A stretch of 7,498 nt of DNA from contig DDUU01000039.1 of the NCBI GenBank assembly GCA_002344965.1, forward strand, positions 1 through 7,498, in the 5' to 3' direction. Made by a program: the position numbers and the translations under genes. Shown in pieces: positions 6,532 to 7,498 of this stretch (positions are counted from its first letter, which is position 1; each line of letters starts with the position of its first letter). The notes below the pieces were generated by a model, which ran no database searches, was not told the DNA's origin, and was given only the letters and a program-made list of their open reading frames with translations. This DNA comes from Candidatus Tepidiaquacellales bacterium UBA2330. Lineage in GTDB: Bacteria > Bacteroidota > Ignavibacteria > Tepidaquicellales > Tepidaquicellaceae.

Positions 6532-6772
6532 GATTACCTTATCCGTTCAACCGGTAACGGTAATAAATTTTGATATTGCTGAAAAATCTTTTGTTACTCT
6601 GAAAATTTTTGATAACACGGGAAGAGAAGTTGCTTCGCCGGTAGATGAATTTAAACCTGCCGGATATTATACTGTAAGATTCAATGCATCAGGTTTTGCA
6701 AGCGGAGTATATTATTACAGACTTACTTCCGATAAGTTTTGTGCAACAAAAAAACTTGTTATCATAAAATAA
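6532..6772 (+). pseudogene. Orphan, frameshifted T9SS C-terminal sorting domain
   Basis: From 6551 to the TAA at 6770-6772, 73 codons encode a complete type A sorting domain: VTVINFDIAEKSF, LKIFDNTGREV, PAGYYTVRFNASGFASGVYY, then YRLTSDKF and TKKLVIIK. The usual preceding motif is also present as YPFN at 6540-6551, but in another frame. Restoring one C in the aac-cgg junction gives an uninterrupted YPFNPVTVINFD. A second missing C at about 6537-6538 would give DYPYPFNP. Upstream of that the DNA is T-rich, with no protein-like frame, no start codon in frame, and no passenger domain. So this is the 3' remnant of a T9SS cargo gene. It aligns along its length with the sorting domain of the 1156-aa protein but differs at many residues, so it is not a recent copy. 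It lies on the opposite strand to every other gene here. Confidence 0.8.
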
Positions 6773-6808
6773 ATTTATTGGAACTCGTCTGATCTGCTAA
6801 AACAAAAA

Positions 6809-6841
6809 TCCGGTTATCGTACGTTAAGCGCGATAACCGGA
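6809..6841 (-). terminator. Rho-independent terminator of the 153-aa gene
   Basis: A perfect 10-bp stem pairs ccggttatcg (6810-6819) with cgataaccgg (6831-6840), extended by a T-A pair, around an 11-base loop. On the minus strand it is followed by ATTTTTGTTTT, a good T-rich tail. It lies about 90 bases beyond the stop codon at 6930. On the plus strand it is also 37 bases after the stop of the sorting-domain relic, but the tail there (aaaatttatt) is weaker. Confidence 0.78.
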
Positions 6842-6929
6842 AAATTTATTATATAAAAGATTTTTCTGTGTGTTTGCCTGCTGATACTGAACAGCTTTTA
6901 AGAAGTATAAAAAAATTCAGGCTAAGAAT

Positions 6930-7391
6930 TTATTCAACAGGATTAATTATCTCCAGATCGAGATATTTTTGCTCTTCAGCGCTGATAGATCCGTAACCCC
7001 ATATGCCTCCGGATATTTTTGCGATCTGCTTTGACATGCTTCTCATATCCTCATAAAACATTTTTGCAAAATTACGGTCCAGTTTCGGCAGTATATTGTT
7101 TAGCTTTGATAGTTCTTTTTTTATAAGCTCGCCTCTTTCTTCAACATTATCAGGAAAAGTTTCAATAAACTGGCTGAGCGTATCTTTGAAAGTTTTTTCC
7201 ACTTCAGCGTAATAACCCTGTAAAATTCCTTCTTCGTCCTTAGCCCGGAAATGAACGATCTTTGATCCCCAGTCTGTTTCTTTGTTTTCGATATTACCTT
7301 CTGCGCCTGCAATAAGCAGAGTAACCAACGCCGGTGCGTCAAACATTAATTCTGTTTCCTGCTGATTAAGGTTTTTAAATTCAGGTATCAT
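6930..7391 (-). CDS. Uncharacterised TerB-like helical protein, 153 aa
   Basis: The protein has no signal peptide and should be cytoplasmic. Residues about 12-41 (QETELMFDAPALVTLLIAGA, then an acidic EGNIENKE turn) resemble the ADG-x-x-D/E-x-x-E helix-turn of TerB-like proteins. In those, an acidic loop between helices may bind metal. The middle (about 56-127) is predicted helical and highly charged, with LNNILPKLDRNFAKMFYEDM (97-116) as its most distinctive part. The end has SGGIWGYGSISAEEQKYLDL (127-146). I recall hypothetical proteins of about this length and pattern (LPKLD, FY, ISxEE) as common in Bacteroidota; the TerB link is inference from pattern only. The first ATG (7391) is taken as the start. 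A second at codon 16 is possible but would cut the first helix. No Shine-Dalgarno site precedes it. It is a single-gene unit with its own terminator. Confidence 0.82.
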   Translation of the reverse strand: MIPEFKNLNQQETELMFDAPALVTLLIAGAEGNIENKETDWGSKIVHFRAKDEEGILQGYYAEVEKTFKDTLSQFIETFPDNVEERGELIKKELSKLNNILPKLDRNFAKMFYEDMRSMSKQIAKISGGIWGYGSISAEEQKYLDLEIINPVE

Positions 7392-7498
7392 TTATTTTAT
7401 TTACATTTAAATTTTTACAAATAACAAAAATTCAACTTAAGTAAAAAGGAAGAATTTAAAACATTGTAAGTCCGCTAAGTACACGACAATAATTTTGT

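Overview
The window is AT-rich bacterial DNA, most likely from the Ignavibacteria/Bacteroidota side of the tree. The best evidence is the large gene at 2539-6009. Its C-terminus carries the NYPNPFNPATTINYDLP-type type IX secretion (T9SS) sorting domain, preceded by a PVELSSF...NNSGFEIER module that I associate with Ignavibacteria-like genomes. Most starts lack a Shine-Dalgarno site, and two genes begin with lipoprotein signals, which also fits that group. The exact taxon is inference.

Layout, left to right. (1) Positions 1-51 hold the first 17 codons of a minus-strand gene cut by the window edge. (2) Positions 123-2229 hold two minus-strand lipoprotein genes that overlap by 11 bases and are probably co-transcribed: a 534-aa protein with a conserved CFGSCPTFY motif, then a 170-aa protein. 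No terminator is visible between them and the partial gene, so all three may form one operon. (3) Positions 2230-2538 are intergenic, with a rho-independent terminator for the gene to the right and a promoter-like stretch containing a tandem 11-bp repeat for the lipoprotein genes. (4) Positions 2539-6009 encode one 1156-aa secreted protein: signal peptide, seven FG-GAP-type calcium loops, an Ig-like linker, seven more VCBS-type calcium loops, two beta-sandwich-like regions, and the T9SS sorting domain. (5) Positions 6010-6929 contain no full-length gene. They hold a 42-codon minus-strand ORF with a good signal peptide (6157-6285), an orphan frameshifted T9SS sorting domain on the plus strand (6532-6772), and a strong terminator hairpin (6809-6841). 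(6) Positions 6930-7391 encode a 153-aa cytoplasmic protein of a Bacteroidota-type hypothetical family with a TerB-like look. Positions 7392-7498 are its upstream region, where I see no convincing promoter.

How they fit together: almost everything here is for the cell envelope or beyond it. The 1156-aa protein should cross the inner membrane by Sec and the outer membrane by the T9SS, then be attached at the surface or released. The two lipoproteins should sit in a membrane facing the periplasm or the surface. The orphan sorting domain shows that a second T9SS cargo gene once stood here and has decayed. I found no RNA genes, CRISPR array, insertion sequence or clear defence system. The least-described items are the lipoprotein pair, the small secreted peptide candidate and the decayed sorting domain.
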